From positions 26,536,001 through 26,600,000 of the forward strand of contig OX485806.1 of assembly GCA_950295325.1 (NCBI GenBank): 64,000 nucleotides of DNA, given 5' to 3'. Position numbers and translations under genes: made by a program. The notes under the pieces are model-generated. The model made no database searches. It was not told the origin of the DNA and worked only from the letters and a program-made list of their open reading frames with translations. Positions within the stretch are counted from its first letter, which is position 1. Each line of letters opens with the position of its first letter. Positions 21,150-31,899 of the stretch are shown piece by piece. The stretch is from Polytrichum commune (lineage: Eukaryota > Streptophyta > Polytrichopsida > Polytrichales > Polytrichaceae).

Positions 21150-21440
21150 AGATGCACAAACCCTATACAAGGAGATTGAACCTATGATCGGGGAGAACCG
21201 GCAGTTCGTTACAGATGAGCCGGTTGAGTTTGAAAAATAACCGGTTGAAGTTCAAGACTTCAGGAAAATTACCGATCATTTTAGAGGAATTTATAGAATA
21301 TACCCCAGTTTAATAAAGGGAGACCAAAGGATGTCAACATGTGACCGGTTGGACTTGCAAACACTAGGATCTCAACTGATTATGCCTAAAAATCTCCCCG
21401 ATCACTGGATTGAACTCACATTTAAGTATAATTGGACAAA
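21150..21440 (+). repeat. Interspersed repeat C, copy 1
   Basis: Plus strand reads, with one stop, ENRQFVTDEPVEF then VEVQDFRKITDHF then CDRLDLQTLGSQLIMPKNLP. The same peptide-level pattern returns on the minus strand near 59360-59575 (62-codon frame), 57280-57560, 30490-30860 and split at 41310-41368 plus 42019-42160. DNA similarity is also clear ('accggttg', 'tttagaggaatttatagaat'). Function and class are unknown. Confidence 0.6.
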
Positions 21441-21449
21441 TGGCTTGTT

Positions 21450-22172
21450 CATAACTAATAAGGGATGAGTACTTGTGGGGATAAAAAATACATTAAATGA
21501 TAACCACAAAAGCAAGAACACAACAACCACAACTCCGAATGTATGTATTCCATGTATGTCAACCAACATATTTGTGTAGTTGTGTGATCTAGTGTACTGT
21601 ACATCATAATTGGCAGTTGAAATTGTTCAAAATTCATGCATAAATCCAAATATATTGAAATCCCACCTCACTCATATTCATAATGTGCTCGCAACACCCC
21701 ATGGTTATATTCCCATGGCCCATATTTGCTTAGTAATGTTATGACCTTAATATGTAACTAGTTGCATCAAAATCTTGCACATTGCAAATTGCACTTGACC
21801 TAGACACCCGTCAACTCTTAATTCGTGAGTTGTTCATACATCGGTATTTTGTTGGGTGATTGTTGCATATTTACTCACAAAAAAGGAAACAAGGTAGTAA
21901 GAAACTAACATTGGTCACCATCTCTATAGCATCAAATTGTTTACAAAATTGAGAATGGTATTTCAGTTGTAACCTATTGTGTCAAGACTCAAGGTCAAGT
22001 TAACAACTCAAATAAAGACCTAAAAGTTGAGATTTTTGTTGTATTTTGTATTCTTTAGAATTGTTATAAAAAAAGTCACTGCTTTTTCATTCCACAAGAA
22101 ATAGAAAGTTAAATTTTGATTATGTGCTCCATATCGTCGGTGGGATCAAGCTCGTATTCAAGTGACACTTTT

Positions 22173-22211
<39 letters not shown>

Positions 22212-22465
22212 CAAGAGTTCTTTGGGTGTTTCAATGCTATGGGCATAGTCAATGATTTGAAAATCATTCTAGATAAGTCACATCTAAGATTGTATATCCT
22301 CAACGTTTCAAAAACAATTTAGTGTTGACTCGTTCTTATCTTTTTGTCATACAACTCAATCAAGTTGTAATGAACTAGATTAGGCTTTGGTCCAATGTTA
22401 CGTAGTAAAGAGTTATGGTCAACCTAATTCAACCAACTTTCAACACTCTATGAATGTTTCTCAAC
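21450..22465. other. Gene-poor stretch with a 31-base poly-T tract
   Basis: No gene seen. A T homopolymer of about 31 bases lies at 22176-22206. It could be the poly-A tail of a minus-strand retroposed copy, but no body could be recognised next to it. The last few hundred bases are the 3' flank of the F-box-like frame. Confidence 0.4.
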
Positions 22466-22469
22466 TACT

Positions 22470-23978
22470 TTAGCCTTCAACTTGAGCATGGATGGCGGGC
22501 TCAAATGCCCAATTTCCGAGGTGATGTGTTTTTGACTTCTCATTTTCAAGCTTCATCGAGGTAATGTTACTCCATCTTCCCAACCTCACATTGAAAAACA
22601 TGACCATGCATTGGTTGGGGGAAGCGACCCACAAGTTCCCCGTTCCCGACACGCAATTTAGGTGCAATGGCAATTCATACGGGTACAAGTTCCGAGGGTA
22701 GTTCATGTGGAAGTAGTGGTTGGGCATGGGTCTCCCATGCTTCACAAATTTTTGTGCTTGAATGCCATCGTCTCCTTGGAAGGTAACGAGTTTGTGGACT
22801 TGGATGAAAGCTCGTGTGCCTTCGAAGCACCGGGCCACGCCAAAGAGATCGTTGTCGCACACCATAATTGTTGGTGGGTCAGATCGCATTAGTGGTGGAT
22901 CTGACGGCACAGAGGGTGGGAGAGGTTGATCTGGGATCCATGGGTGCAGATTCCATTGTAATGTACGAAGGTTGTATGATACTATGGCATATTTCAACTC
23001 AAGGGGTTTCTCTGGATCCGGTGCGTGCTCCCCCACCGTATAAAGAGTCACACTGTTGTGGACTTTGTCTTTAACCAATGGAAGTATCTTGTCATAGTCT
23101 TGTTTGAATGGTGGCTGACCAATGGACTGCACAAGCCGACAAGGCTTGTGATGCTCGAACCATGATTTCTCACTCGAGATGTAATATACAAGGCGAAGCT
23201 CCAACTCGTTCATGGGCACGTCAGTGCGGCGATACCAACCCATGAGGTGAATGGTGTAGTTGTCTGAACATCTAGAGACGCTCATGTGGGCTGATATGAA
23301 CCGGAGGGTAACACTAACTGGGGGTAAAAAAACATGTTGCCGAGTGATTGGATTACATATTATGAGGAGGTGTTGAGGGGGGTTTGCATGTGATAATTGG
23401 GGGTGATTCCACGGTGGTGTGTGGAACGTACAAGTGTGTTGTGGTTTGGGTTTTGCATTGCCGTAGAGTAGTAGTAAACCTCCTTCTCCTCCAAGCATCC
23501 CAACGATGTCAATTGGGAGGTAACATAAGTCGGGAAACCGAATCCACTTCATTCGTTTTTGGTGGAACGCGTAGAAAGAGTTATGCCCACCCGGTTCTAC
23601 GGTGAAAGCCGTTGGGCAATACTCCTTGTTGTGTTGGAGTGAATGTTTCAAGCGAGGGTTTTTATATGCAACCATTAACCTTTCCCGAAAATACTTAGGC
23701 GGCCAACCCACAGCGAATAACTTTGCCATGGGAAGGTTAGACAAGATCAAATCTCGGACTTTATTTTTTGTGGTCTTTCCAAATGGGAAACGTGTGCCTT
23801 GCCACCATTGCTCAATATCCTCTATTGGAAACTTGTATAAGCTACTCATACATTCGGGTGGACAACTATACTTGGTCTTCTCTTTTTTTTGCGAAACTTC
23901 AACATGAACGGGTGCTAAGCCCCAAGCTCCAAACTTATTATTTGCAAGAAGTTTATCATAAGGTTGGAGTTTGAATTT
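22470..23978 (-). CDS. F-box/kelch-like protein, intronless frame of about 500 codons
   Basis: Seen: a long uninterrupted minus-strand frame ending at 22470. Around residue 75 it reads DLILSNLPMAKLFAVGW followed by FRERLM, which matches the second half of an F-box ('..ILS.LP...LF....VC..WR..L'). Later motifs are typical of F-box proteins with kelch-like C-terminal regions: YAFHQKRMKWIRFPDL, VGMLGGEGGLLLLYG, LLIICNPITRQHVFLPP and NLWVASPNQC. Family knowledge: such proteins are substrate adaptors of SCF ubiquitin ligases. Start: an in-frame stop lies about 18 bases upstream of 23981 and no ATG follows it before residue 45. The true N-terminus is therefore either supplied by an upstream exon (an acceptor-like aaatag is at about 23992) or begins at an internal Met. 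The first half of the F-box is weak. It may be one of a large lineage-specific family. Confidence 0.65.
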   Translation of the reverse strand, partial: KFKLQPYDKLLANNKFGAWGLAPVHVEVSQKKEKTKYSCPPECMSSLYKFPIEDIEQWWQGTRFPFGKTTKNKVRDLILSNLPMAKLFAVGWPPKYFRERLMVAYKNPRLKHSLQHNKEYCPTAFTVEPGGHNSFYAFHQKRMKWIRFPDLCYLPIDIVGMLGGEGGLLLLYGNAKPKPQHTCTFHTPPWNHPQLSHANPPQHLLIICNPITRQHVFLPPVSVTLRFISAHMSVSRCSDNYTIHLMGWYRRTDVPMNELELRLVYYISSEKSWFEHHKPCRLVQSIGQPPFKQDYDKILPLVKDKVHNSVTLYTVGEHAPDPEKPLELKYAIVSYNLRTLQWNLHPWIPDQPLPPSVPSDPPLMRSDPPTIMVCDNDLFGVARCFEGTRAFIQVHKLVTFQGDDGIQAQKFVKHGRPMPNHYFHMNYPRNLYPYELPLHLNCVSGTGNLWVASPNQCMVMFFNVRLGRWSNITSMKLENEKSKTHHLGNWAFEPAIHAQVEG

Positions 23979-24405
23979 CACCTCTATTTGAAGTGTTCAA
24001 CATAATCAAGTTTCCATTAGGTTTCCGTTTTTGTTATTTGTCATCATGATTTATGGATTGATTCATGATGTAAGTTGACAATGACAAGTTTTCTCACAAA
24101 CTATCAACTTATCATGTAAGCAAGAATGAGTTGTATCCATAACGCAACTTAATTAGCTATTGTTGCATGTCAAACATATAGTTAATTGCTATCTAGATGC
24201 ACGTAAAGTATAATTTCTAGGTTGCAAGGCATGTCTACCCCACCTATTCAAGTCAAATTTTATAAGCCATCCTTTCTATGGGGGCATGATTTTACATGAT
24301 CCAAATCAATGATGTACACAAAACGATGAACATCCAGTTGGGATTTTTACATGTTGTTTAACATAATTTGGTAGTATGCATTGCAATTATGTTGTTGCTA
24401 AAGAA

Positions 24406-25260
24406 TCAATTTATCTTGACATTAATTATATTTTTGATTTTATTAAGAGCTCTACAACAAACCTTGACATGAAGCTCAACTAAAATACATGCCTTGGATT
24501 TCTCGGCATGCATTTCATCCAACCCAAATTTTAATAACATTGAAATTGATGTTTTGTTGGGGGCATTACCTGCTTTGTCACTTGCTCCAGTACTAGGATT
24601 TGTGCTTTCTTTGTAAAAACTATTATTGGCATTGCTAAACAACCATTTTATCTTGACATTATTGTTTTTCCCCAAACCCAACATGGGATCTGTGGCAAAC
24701 CTCGACACATAGTTCAATCGGCTCCTCGGCCCTTTCACCCCCACCTTCGTGAAATCGTATGGCGATGTTGCCCGCCGGTGGTCACGAATCGGGATCCCAT
24801 CATTTGCAACTGGTCCGATGGTGAGCAACCTGGGCATGGAGGTGCTACGGGGCCTCTCGTCACGCCTTCTTGGGACACCGTCCCAACCGATCGAGGTGCC
24901 CGTAGGGTTGAGGTTTAGTTTCACCTTGTCAGGAGGGCCCAACTCAATGTCCACAAAGTCATGAATGCTACACTTGCGTTGGTATGTCAATTCCACCTTC
25001 GGGTCCAGTGTCACCACACATTTTACTACCTCCGGTGCAGCTTGGGGGCTATCGCGCTCGGCCACTATGGCTAGAGTGAATAGGTTATGCAAATTCTCAT
25101 TGCGATCTAAGCGCAACACTTCGGCCAAAACCTCCTCCTCGAACGATTGGCCCAACTTTTCATCGAAAGTTGTTGCCTCACGGTGGGTTAAACTTGGATT
25201 ATTTTGAAGCCAATAGGGGTTTGGCCGCTTCCGTACACGCTTACTCCTCATCCGCCTCAT
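24406..25260 (-). CDS. Orphan hypothetical protein, 284 codons
   Basis: The frame is open from the first ATG at 25260 to a stop at 24406. The start is very basic (MRRMRSKRVRKRPNPYW). The middle is acidic to mixed with EEEVLAEVLRLDRNENLHNL, VVKCVVTLDPKVELTYQRKC and IHDFVDIELGPPDKVKLNLN. An Arg/Pro-rich stretch (GVPRRRDERPRSTSM) follows, then a lysine-rich tail ending KIKNIINVKIN. GC content is high over the first 200 codons and falls at the end, so the last residues may be read-through into an intron. No domain is recognised. It lies 430 bases upstream of the F-box-like frame on the same strand and could be an exon of that gene, but no donor/acceptor pair gives a consistent phase. Confidence 0.4.
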   Translation of the reverse strand: MRRMRSKRVRKRPNPYWLQNNPSLTHREATTFDEKLGQSFEEEVLAEVLRLDRNENLHNLFTLAIVAERDSPQAAPEVVKCVVTLDPKVELTYQRKCSIHDFVDIELGPPDKVKLNLNPTGTSIGWDGVPRRRDERPRSTSMPRLLTIGPVANDGIPIRDHRRATSPYDFTKVGVKGPRSRLNYVSRFATDPMLGLGKNNNVKIKWLFSNANNSFYKESTNPSTGASDKAGNAPNKTSISMLLKFGLDEMHAEKSKACILVELHVKVCCRALNKIKNIINVKIN

Positions 25261-25269
25261 ATTGCGCAC

Positions 25270-28200
25270 ACATTACTATTAGGCATTCAAATTATGCGCA
25301 ATGTGTCTCTAAAAACACTACAAGCGGTAAAGAAACCAATTAGACAAAATTCAAATGTGATGTGCTTGATTTGTAACCTTCAAAGGGTTTGAATGTGCCG
25401 CAAACGAACACTCAACATCAATTGGATCAAAATTATCATAAGCATGTAGTTTTTAGCTATTATTCTTCACGTCCAAAAGCTTGATCGCATAATGTCAATC
25501 AATATCTTCTATGTCTTATGAAGCATTCACGTCTTCCAAAGTAACTTAGCTACCTTGTCTGCAAGAACCTTGAATTTTTTGCAACCTTCCACATGGTATT
25601 TATAGTTCTAGCCTATCACATTAAAAAAATTTCAAAACAATGAGATTTGTGTTTAAGATGTATTCTTAAAGTTAATAGTTATAGATATACTTAGGGGTTT
25701 TTTAAAATTTGAAAAAAAAAAACTTCAATTGTTTTGATGTAATCCTTTGATGTTGCCTCACATGTTGCCTTTTGTGACAAATATATGGAAAAAAAACCCC
25801 TCGTATTATTGTCTTCACAACACATCTAAGAATGTACAATAAACTCTTGTCCTCGAGGGTTGATAACACACAACAAGTGTTATTTGTAGTTACTTTCCTC
25901 AAATCTTGATATGCTTGACAATTGGAGAAATCCTAGTCAATCTAATAATACAATATAAAAGAGTGCTTCCACAAAGTTAGTAGCAAGTAGAGGCAATTCT
26001 TCAATGTCGCATTGCTTGAATGTATGCTCGGCATTGTGATCTTTAATTTTCATTGTGTTCTCCTCCAAAAGTTTTTACATCATTCCCAAATTTGTATGTC
26101 TCACAAGGCGATTTGACACTATTAGAAGAATTCTTGTCCATTCCAACCAAGTTGGCAACCAAAATTAGGGGGTGGGAAGTCCCCCTAGGACCTCTATTTT
26201 GAAGTCTTCCCATCACCCTTTTCATTGCCAAGTAATTATAGCTTGGTTGGAACCTCTCGACAAACGCTTGTTAGAAATATGGCCACCATGTACCAAACCA
26301 TGTAGCACCCCTAAACCCACGTAGGCTAGATTGTGGGCACATGAATACAAGCAACACAAATTTTGACATATGAACCTTATGGCAGGACACTGGTATCCCA
26401 TAATACACCGGATAAACCCTAAAGCCCGTGTCGACATCAAAAATGATCAGTTGAAGGCGATCAAAGCAATGTTGAGATTATCTCGACATCATGTACATGC
26501 TTTGATGTTCGAAGTTGGTTTCTATGTTTGATCACTTACAACCACAAAACCAATCATCAAGGAGACTCCAATTTATTTGGGACACCGGTGTCCCGCCATA
26601 AGGTTCATATCCCAACATCCCACCAAATTTAGTACGAGACAATTCTCAATCCTTGCTCAAGTGAATTGGCTTCCGTACTTGGAGAGAGAGCACTCAATGA
26701 GTGTTAATATCGAGCAACAACACGTTCGTACAAAACCACACTATACTATACTTAAAAATAAGATGATCCAAATATCGCACTCTCATGCAAAAACCTCTAA
26801 AAGAAATCATATTGACAATTGAACTACCTTGCACCCGGGATTGTTTTGTTTTCTACACAACAAAGCGAAACTCGAAGCACATTTGGAGACGGAAATCTTC
26901 AAAGAAACAAAAGAAACCTTGATTCATATATTTCTAGCTATTTGTGATGCACAAAACTAACCAAATTTCCAACCCAACAACACTCACCGATGGCAATTTG
27001 TGTTGTTCGAACTCCAAAACCACATTAATGCCGCAACTAAAGTGTTAGAACTTTACCTAGTAGATGTGATTGAACAATGAAAAACACACACCGGCTTGTA
27101 AAGGTTGTGAGGTGCGTAGTAGGAATGTTGTCATACCAATCAACTTGTTAACTAAAGTGTTGCTTATTAGGGGGTCGCAACTAGTTGTGGCTGCAAACAA
27201 AGGAGTTAGAAAGACGTGATGATCACGAGAAGCTTTATTTTCAAAGTCCAAATGTCAAACAAAGTCGAAGGATGGAGAACATAAAGGATGTTAAATTCTT
27301 CCACGGTTTGCCCGTTGCTATTGCGGTGATGAAGCGCCAAATCGAAGCCATGATCCTCCTCCTAACGATTTTGGCTCCTCCCCACAAACCCTAACTTAAG
27401 TTAGTAGACGTGGTCTCTCTCCTTGCAAGCATTCGAGAAGGAATCGGCGTTCGAGGTGCTTCATGTGAATTAAGTGAGCCTCCGAATCTTCATGTGATAG
27501 GGGAGGAGCTCAAAGTCAAGGGGTGTGACCCTTCAACCTCCAATCCTCTTTCTTCATTCTTCTTCTTGATTGGGTTAAATATGAAACCACTCTCTCATTC
27601 ATGCCTTGACCACACCAAACTTTCCGTTCGGTTCTAGCCGTGAAATTGATGGGGATTATGTTGAGAAAGAGATGTTGGCCCACCATTTTTCACACTACCA
27701 CAGCCGGAGGCGCCAATGGATGGTGTCTGAATTGGCCGGTGTGATCAACCCCTGGCATTATATCATTATTTATGGTATATAATGTCATCAACCCAGTAGT
27801 TTCATTTATCCAATATTGAAGTTCATGTATAAGTGAATTCAACTTCAAAGATAAAGATCACCTTTGACATGTTGCATAGGTACTCGACCCATAGTTGTAA
27901 AGGATAGCCATGTTCCATAAACTGGCCTCATGTCACATACGAGTATGTGTTTATGACCACACTTCCATATGCCATCCTTTTTGGCAAAGGAAATTAGACT
28001 TCACCGTTGTCATCAAATTATAGACGTGGTTTCCCAATATTTGCTTGTCATGAATTCTCATGTGGAGTTGGGCGGGGGGGGGGGGGGGGTAACATATGAG
28101 AGAGTATATTTATCAAGTTTGGCAAACATGCAAGTTGGAATGTGCTTGTCATCCTATTCATCCATTTTGAATGTTGTATGAATACATATATTGAGTTATA

Positions 28201-28745
28201 TATTTTGACATATCACGACAACTTCAAGGCATACTTGGGTAATAAGAATATGCCACCTAAAAATATACCTTAGTGGAAAAACACAAAACAATTATGAGTC
28301 CATACCAACAAGTTTATGCAAGTTAGTCATTTTCTCCCTCAAACAAGTCAATGTTCAATGTGGGAATGGAGAGGCAACCAAGTCCCCTTCCTCAAAGTTC
28401 AAATTCCCTCTACAATTGTGTTGGCCACCAAATCTCATTCTTTGGGTAAAAACTTAGCACTGTCCATGTGGATGGGGGTGTCAAAATCTTTATCATGTGG
28501 CGGTTTTTGCTTACTTGCTTGACACATGGAAATGTGACCTAAAATTGGGTTTAGAATTATAAATCACTAAGATGTCCTCATAAAAACTATTGATGAGCAT
28601 TTACGTAATTTGATTATCATTATTATAGCATTAAAGAATTGCATCAAAAAATGATGATATCATATTTATGATTTTTTAATATAATGTATAATTCAAAATT
28701 TATCTTCCAAACAATTAGGTGTTCTTAAACTTTAAACAATGATGA
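25270..28745. other. Gene-poor stretch
   Basis: Only short frames. Two adjacent minus-strand pieces (26440-26222 and 26231-26043) look like one old coding sequence broken by a frameshift, but no family is recognisable. An inverted pair at 26363-26394 and 26577-26608 is described separately. A G homopolymer of about 18 bases lies at 28073-28090. Confidence 0.4.
26363..26608. repeat. Inverted repeat with 32-bp arms
   Basis: The left arm starts tatgaaccttatggcaggac at 26363 and the right arm ends gtcccgccataaggttcata at 26608. They are reverse complements with about three mismatches over 32 bases. About 180 bases of unrelated sequence lie between them. The arms could be the ends of a small foldback element; no target duplication is evident. 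Confidence 0.55.
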
Positions 28746-28749
28746 TAGG

Positions 28750-28880
28750 CATGGAGAGGTCTCCCACATGTGGTGGGTCTTGAACACGTGTCTTTTTGGT
28801 GTCCATTCTTAAGTATGAGCCTTGCCATATACCGCTCAATGGGTGTCCCATTTGTAAGAACGATTACAAAAGGTCCACAG
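28750..28880 (-). repeat. Interspersed repeat A, copy
   Basis: Recognised by 'gtgtctttttggtgtccatt', 'cttgccatataccgctcaa' and 'gggtgtccc'. Noncoding. Confidence 0.5.
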
Positions 28881-29381
28881 ATAAGGCATGTGCGCTTATT
28901 TCAGTTTTGTGACCTACTGTGGACACCTAAAATATAGGGTATAGTTGATCCTCTAGAAACAAAAATACCGAGTTGCAACATAGCATCGATTACGTGCACA
29001 CACACTTTGTCCATCATGTAGCACATGAACAAGTGAGTGGAGGTTGTAACAAAGGCAAGGCATTGGATTTGCCAATTTAACAATTTAACAAACTATATAC
29101 AAGGCATTGAAAGCAAGTGTGACATGTAACTTGTGGTCCCACATTCTCACAATCATGAGGTGCTAGGCAAGATCATAGTAGGTTATATAATCAAGCAATA
29201 ATTGAATGCTAGTGTGCAACCACAATGGGTAACGGAGACTTTTCACTTTTAAAATCATTGACAACATGTAATATGATTCAAATAGTTTGAGTTGCATGGC
29301 TTCCTCAACACTAGGGTGTTGCACCTCTAGTGCCAAAAAAATCGATCATTTTAAAAGGACAACACCTTGCTAAGTATGTTG

Positions 29382-29442
29382 GGCCACCTTCGCAAAATGA
29401 ACGGTGCTAAGCCTTAGCATCGTTCATTATGTGAAGGTGGAC
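29382..29442. repeat. Near-perfect hairpin, about 28-bp arms
   Basis: The segment starting ccaccttcgcaaaatgaacg is followed, after only one or two bases, by its reverse complement ending cgttcattatgtgaaggtgg. Few mismatches. Such a long stem with almost no loop suggests a small foldback transposon or an RNA stem. No other copy is seen in the window. Confidence 0.6.
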
Positions 29443-29511
29443 TGACAACCACGCCTACCTCTGGAATGTTATACTAAAACTTAAAGTAAAATAGACTTAA
29501 GTTTTGTGTGC

Positions 29512-29729
29512 TACATAACATTATTTAGATCCATAACAATGTTCAGTGGGACTGACAATATTCCACAAAATATTCCCCATGTCAGACTAAATATGCGAAT
29601 ATTATGTGGAACAATGTCAATCCCACATAATATTTCCCGTGTTCATACTAATATAAGGGAATATTTTGTGGAATATTGTTAGTCCCACATAACAATGTTA
29701 TGGATTTGAATAATGTTATGCTAGCAAGT
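29512..29729. mobile_element. Foldback MITE, family F1, copy 1 (about 218 bp)
   Basis: The ends CATAACATTATT and AATAATGTTATG are inverted, and the whole element is a long imperfect palindrome with 'gatccataacaatgtt', 'tgggactgacaatattcca' and their complements. CTA flanks both sides, a possible 3-bp target duplication. The closest relative is at 62270-62405. The foldback split at 41369-41380 and 41882-42018 has the same outer ends. Confidence 0.75.
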
Positions 29730-29734
29730 GTACG

Positions 29735-30480
29735 TTCATCCTACCTGTTAGCCACATGGGGGGCTAAGCACAAGATGTCATGCTTGTCAAATCCTAAGGG
29801 ATAATGTGAGTAGGATCGTATGTCGGCTTCAATATACCGTAGCTCTCTAGCAACTTGGGCACCTTTATGCCTAATAATTAATTAAAATGCGAAAGTAAGT
29901 TAGGCATCCCAAAAAACAATATTCTAAAATTGGGCATATTCAAAAAGTAATTTCAAACAAGTTAAACATTCATTCATGCTTGCTTGTCTCATTCCCGTTT
30001 TTATGGTAGTGTGTCTGCAAGACTTGTGGAGCAAAGTAATGCTTGTATTGTTTTTTTTAATCATGAGTGAGATTGATGCCGAGTGAAGACATTGTTCAAG
30101 TTGTTTGATGCTACTTTGTTGGATTTTAGCAAATCTCACTTATATTATTGTGGTTTCAAGCACTCCTTGATTTAAATTGTTTTTTTTGACACTAAACAAA
30201 TTTAACTTCCCATAAATTTAGGCACCTCCAAAATCAATCATTTTCTGCCCCAATTGCTAGAAAGCTACAGTATAAGCATAGACAACCCTTTTTAAGAAAG
30301 ATAGTAAGGTCCTATGCATGTATAATGTCATGTGCAATTGAACCCTCTTTGAATTCCCAATCCCATGAAATAAGAAACATCTAAATTGCCACATCCAAAC
30401 TCCAAACATCCAAACTCACCAAAGCGTCCACAATAAGTGCAGTTATTTTTATACCTTAGCTCATGCTTTGGAGGTGCTTG
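29735..30480. other. Gene-poor stretch
   Basis: AT-rich with only chance frames of up to 71 codons. Nothing recognised. Confidence 0.4.
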
Positions 30481-30489
30481 AAGGTACTC

Positions 30490-30860
30490 ATAATATCCTT
30501 GCTATATCCTATTGAAAGGTTGCCGTAATGGAGGATCTTCAAAAACGGACACCTTCCACCATAGATGGATAATATTAATCCGGTCAAACTTGAAGAGGAT
30601 CGTTACATAATGATATATATTATTCATATATTCTCCACAATGCCCGGGGAGATTTGTGGACATAATTGATCGAGATCCTAGTGTTTCTAACTCCAACCGG
30701 TTACATGTTAATATGCTTTGGTTTTTCTTTATTAATTTGAGCTATATTATCTAGATTTCTTTAGAACGATCAATAATTTTCATGCAGTCTTGAACTTCAA
30801 CTGGTGATTTCTCAATTCAACTGGTTGATTTGTAACCAATGTCAGATTTCCCTTGTTTAT
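30490..30860 (-). repeat. Interspersed repeat C, copy 2
   Basis: Minus strand reads LETLGSRSIMSTNLPGH, matching LQTLGSQLIMPKNLPDH of copy 1, and 'aactggtgatttctcaattcaactggttgatttgtaac' (described, spans 30798-30835) matches its other half. It preserves the uninterrupted sequence 'ggttacatgttaatatgc', the empty version of the site filled at 41369-42018. Confidence 0.55.
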
Positions 30861-31001
30861 TGTTTCTCCAACTATTTTTGAAAGTATCAATATTAAGATT
30901 GAGGCATCTATAACCGATAAATAAGAAAGGTTGCATCTATCTAAGAGGATCCATGTCATACTTGGGACTTAGGACTCGGGACCCTGTGTGAATTGGCTTT
31001 A

Positions 31002-31707
31002 GGGTCACTTCTCACACGAGCCAAGAGCTGTGACCATGAAATTGCGAGAGCCCAAATTAAAGAAAGTGTCCAAAGACCGTCCCAAGACACCTCCAAAATC
31101 ATGTAAAATGGTCACGCACCCTCGGGTGTATTGTGAAATCATATGTGATTGGACCCTCAACAAAACACTATTCCAATGAATTTCTATTCATGTGGGTCCT
31201 CTTACATGATAAAACAGAATAAATCAATGCTTGTGAGCGTTCAAAGTGCCATGATCTCCCGGTTCCGTGTTAGGCCTACCTCCAAGTGACCGTGAAACAT
31301 GATCCATTCAATGCCATGTAAGAATCCATGTAGACTCTACATCCATCTTGCATTCACATACTCCGTTGGTCCCTCAAGCGTAGAGTGAAGTGAACTTGGA
31401 CCGGCTGCGCCTTTTCCACCAATGAGAGTGCTTGAAGTGTAATGGTCACGGGCTCTCTGTCTCGTGTGTGAAGTCGCCATGATCTCCCGGTTCTGTGTTA
31501 GGCCTACCTCCAAGTGACCGTGAAACATGATCCATTCAATGCCATGTAAGAATCCATGTAGACTCTACATCCATCTTGCATTCACATACTCCGTTGGTCC
31601 CTCAAGCGTAGAGTGAAGGGAACTTGGACCGGCTGCGCCTTTTCCACCAATGAGAGTGCTTGAAGTGTAATGGTCACGGGCTCTCAGTCTCGTGTGTGAA
31701 GCGGCCC
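31002..31707 (-). mobile_element. Tourist-like MITE, family T1, copy 2, with internal 228-bp tandem duplication
   Basis: Inverted ends (GGGTCACTTCTCACACGAG and CGTGTGTGAAGCGGCCC), with TTA on both sides (30999-31001 and 31708-31710). The segment starting gccatgatctcccggttc is present twice in tandem, at 31248-31475 and 31476-31703, with only a few base differences. This explains why the element is longer than its 499-bp relatives. The element ends within tens of bases of the pyrimidine-rich leader upstream of OTC. Confidence 0.9.
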
Positions 31708-31710
31708 TTA

Positions 31711-31899
31711 GTCGCAAGCGACAGTGGCAGAGAAGGTGCGAATCCTCTCTGTCTCTCTCTCGCCACCTGCCGCGCTCTCCTCCGCCACGAGTATTCCGTT
31801 TCCTCTTGCTTGCTTGCTCGCCCATCCCCATCCCTCCCACCCTAGCACCATCAAAACAAAACGAACAAGCCAGCAGCAAGAGCATCTTCCACCCCTCGT
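31711..31899 (+). promoter_or_regulatory. Candidate promoter-proximal region and 5' leader exon of OTC
   Basis: CT-rich sequence ('cctctctgtctctctctcgcc') typical of plant leaders, without ORFs on the plus strand, ends at a consensus donor (CTCGT|GTAAGT at 31900). Downstream, 31900-34380, behaves as leader intron(s) with further CT-rich and CTTCC microsatellite tracts. No clear TATA box is visible. Inference only; transcription has not been shown. Confidence 0.35.

Noticed and set aside
22662-23974. Several plus-strand frames (60-101 codons) opposite the F-box-like frame
   Set aside because: They are shadows of the long minus-strand frame and lack any domain.
24749-25207. Plus-strand frames opposite the orphan frame
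   Set aside because: Short and overlapping a longer GC-rich open frame on the other strand.
31565-31885. 106-codon minus frame with Arg/Glu-rich sequence
   Set aside because: It spans the Tourist MITE and the CT-rich leader; the same peptide end occurs twice because of the internal duplication.
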